Source: Pempheris klunzingeri
Lineage: Eukaryota > Chordata > Actinopteri > Acropomatiformes > Pempheridae
Direction: 5' to 3'
Assembly (NCBI RefSeq): GCF_042242105.1
Contig: NC_092013.1
Location: 7,420,730-7,484,729 of the forward strand
Length of the DNA: 64,000 bases
The notes beneath the pieces were generated by a model, which worked only from the letters and a program-made list of their open reading frames with translations, had not been told where the DNA came from and made no database searches. Below are positions 61,214 to 64,000 of this stretch, in pieces; position 1 is the stretch's first letter, and each line of letters opens with the position of its first letter. The position numbers and the translations under genes were made by a program.

Positions 61214-61258
61214 ATCTCTCTCTCTCTCTCTCTCTCGCTCTCTCGCTCTCTCTCTCTG
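61214..61258. repeat. (CT)n microsatellite
   Basis: CT run of about 45 bases with two CG interruptions. Confidence 0.95.
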
Positions 61259-64000
61259 ACTGCAAACGGCCATTCAGGGGGCAGTAAATGAGAATTAATC
61301 CCAACTGTGTGTGTAGTGACGTGTGATGCACACACAAGCAGAGTAAAGACACGCACACCATGTGACACACTCAATAACAGTGCATTAAATCTGCATTTTT
61401 TTAAGTCACTGCTAAGTATGTAATGGTTCAACTAAGAACAAAGCTATGAAATCACTCAAGTACACTGATACAGCTTTGAGAGAGATGAGAAGACTTTTAA
61501 TAAAAACCCCTGGAAATGTAAGATATTCAAAGTATTTCACAAAAACAAACGTAACAGCCATAACACCCAGGTAGAAATTGTTCACGTCGAAGAGATTTGT
61601 GTCCTTCAGCTGGTGTAAGCTTAATCATACTCATACTAGTCATGTGGCTTGGATGAGCTACCTTAATTAGCTCAGTAGCTCTCCCCTTCACATGGCATAT
61701 GTGCAACTTTCATGTCCGTTCACTGATAATGTTTTATCTCCTTCCTCATCCTTTTATATGCCTCATTTATGGCATAATCAGTGGCAATACTAATGTCAGT
61801 CTATTAAAGTTAAAACAAAGGCACTCATGATACACATCATAACATGGAACCACCCATTGCCTTGGACTTGAGTCTTAATAAAAAAAATAATGATAGTGGT
61901 AAAATCTATTTTATTTTCCTGTATGAATTCCTGCTGGATCTAAAGAAGTGTGAACTCGTGGCAGATGAAAGATTAAGAAAGGGCTGTTTTGTTCAAGGCG
62001 CAATTTTTGCACTTATAAGATACCAGAATAACTTTGTTCTTCACAATAACCATTGTGCAGCCATGTCCTGTTTGATTAGATGTTGAAAAGGAAATGTTCA
62101 TTGGTAGAAAAATTGGCTTGGTGTCAATCTCCAACGTAGCAACAATCAACTTTTTGTTTTCATGCATGATCCACAACAAGAAGTCACAAAATAAAAGTCA
62201 AAAACCATTTATTATATAGTAGTATAGTAATATGATTTAATACACGATCCATTTTTAGTCCCCCTGATTAATTTAGGCCATGATCTTGCGTATTAAAAAT
62301 AAGAGACTAATGCATGACTTTAAGGTCACATGATACCAAAACTTACTACTGTACTTTTTTAGTTTTAGTTGATTTCCTATTCCTATTCCTAGGTTAATTC
62401 TTTACCATTTTAAAGTCACAGCCCAACACTAAGTCAACACTTAAGTCAAACTGCTGAACATGAAGCCACACAACTATCTTATTTCCAGCATTTAGGTTCT
62501 CTCGTGCTTTCATCAAGTTGTAAAATACTTTTATTTAGATTTTAGAATAGGTGTTTGAATTATAAAACATTTTTACTTGGTTGTTATAATTGATAATATT
62601 ACAGATTACTATCTTTTTTTTAAGTTAACTCTCCAAAGCTGGTGGAAGTTTTTTTTGCTTTTGTTTACAAGTTGGTTTGACTGGAATCAAATAGACAGAA
62701 GCCACACACGATAATAAACGCTTAACATGTTTGCAGTTGGTTGGAAAGTGTAGTTTGGTTAAGAAGATGTGGAATCAATAAATCACATGACTATAAATAA
62801 AACATACATAGACACGTCTCAAACCCCTTCTTCAGCACAGTCCGTTTCCCCACCGTCTCTCCGTGTGCTCAGCGTGTTCTTAACATCATACGTCTGCCAA
62901 AAATATGCCGCTCCTGTTTGTAGGGAGCAACAAATCTGTTTACCATCTGAGAAGTTTTTAGTTCCAACAGGTTGGAGTTTATCAGTTGTTCCAAGGCTCC
63001 AAGATGTTTAACTGATACAGTCCCTCTTGTCCCTCCTGCTGCAACATGCTATTCAAAACACATGGAAGTGATTCTCTAATTGGTAAAATAGTTACAATCC
63101 ATAAGCACACCAGTTTTAGATGCTTCTTATCAAATGTTGTAATTATGCATAACGGCTTCTATTAGCCCATCATGGAGCAGGACTCTGCAAACTTAACAGA
63201 AGTCACCGTGTTGGCATTTTATCCTTTGGCTTCATGCCACCGCAACACAAGAGACACAAGTAGTATTTCACATTATTACCGCTAAGGCAGCTTTGATTAA
63301 TGCTGCAGAACGCTATTCACACAATACATACATCACTCAAGAGTGAGACATTCGGTAGAGGCCTAAGCCTGTTCCCTGGCTTTGCGTGCCGGAGACTGGA
63401 ATGAGTACAGATCTGGTCTAAATAACCTGATGCATTATTTAGCGTGCTCTCAATACTACTGTGCATTTAGTGTAATGGCCTGTCAGGGCTGAATGCAATC
63501 ACAGAGGACCAGTTTCACTGATGAGTTGATGATAAAGTAAGGTTTTTCCTATTGGTTCACAGAGAGTGATGAGTGTGAGTGTTGGCTGGGATTAGTTTGC
63601 CTATATGCAGTAAAACAGACTTAATGTTTTACAAAAGGCTGCGCCATTCATACTGGTCAGTGCCGTATTACATTACATGACAACAAGTAAGGTTATGCAG
63701 CTGTTATATTGGACCTGCCAAAACAGAGTAATTGTACATCTAAACAAGCTGCGTTTATGGGCCAGCTCATCCAGCCACTCACAATACAAAGCTACCAAAG
63801 TTATCATTCCAGATGTGGTTGGGAGCGCAGGTTTGCAACAGCACAATGGTGTTTTGACACCCTCGCTGCAGGAGGCTTCAAGACTCCGTAATGTCCTGGC
63901 TCAATTTGAAAACTCATCTTGGACAGACTAATTGGCAATCATCTCATCCACTGACTGACCTCGCACAGAAGTGGTAGTTTCCTATTAAATCAATTTTATT

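Larger units (their letters stand above)
55185..64000 (+). other. Probable first large intron of the third gene
   Basis: No convincing coding exon to the window edge. Holds a homopolymer C run, a family D repeat, a (TC)n tract, and several A- and T-runs. The region 57400-58700 is richer in G+C and pyrimidine tracts but has no exon that I can support. Confidence 0.45.

Noticed and set aside
63677-63931. 84-codon open frame at the right edge
   Set aside because: No homology, no splice sites, surrounded by AT-rich intron-like DNA.
1-64000. CRISPR arrays, operons, prophage or bacterial-type systems
   Set aside because: None seen. Gene structure, introns, CpG islands and repeats are all those of a vertebrate nuclear genome.

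Overview
The window is nuclear DNA of a bony fish, probably a percomorph. Two intron-rich genes with GT-AG introns and strong vertebrate homology occupy its left two thirds. The surrounding DNA is full of dinucleotide microsatellites and of interspersed repeats that I recognise from many teleost genomes. I assign the organism from these general features and cannot name a species.

Layout. At 1-0.35 kb there is the possible last exon of an unidentified plus-strand gene. At 2.7-12.5 kb lies eif4b (translation initiation factor 4B), whose 15 coding exons were joined by hand into an in-frame product of 636 residues. At about 15-46.3 kb lies tns2 (tensin-2), whose 27 coding exons give an in-frame product of 1,549 residues ordered C1, phosphatase-like, C2, a long disordered Pro/Ser-rich region, SH2 and PTB. 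Both genes are on the plus strand. From memory, EIF4B and TNS2 are also neighbours in mammals, so this looks like conserved synteny. At 47.5 kb there is a tRNA-Gln(TTG) gene on the minus strand. At 49.8-51.6 kb there is a decayed LINE reverse-transcriptase relic. At 53.9-55.2 kb a CpG island and one or two probable 5' untranslated exons mark the start of a third plus-strand gene. Its coding part was not recognised, and its first large intron seems to run to the right edge.

Transposons and repeats. tns2 intron 1 carries an internally deleted Tc1/mariner element (minus strand) with a substituted catalytic Asp. At least five dispersed teleost repeat families have one or two copies each.

Biology. 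eIF4B is the RNA-binding cofactor of the eIF4A helicase in cap-dependent translation. Tensin-2 is a focal-adhesion adaptor. The two genes are neighbours by synteny and there is no sign of a joint pathway. I saw no clearly new biological system. The most interesting points are a predicted N-myristoylation/palmitoylation start on tensin-2, a phosphatase P-loop that keeps Cys but has Lys for Arg, and a (TG)n tract sitting directly on a tns2 splice acceptor.
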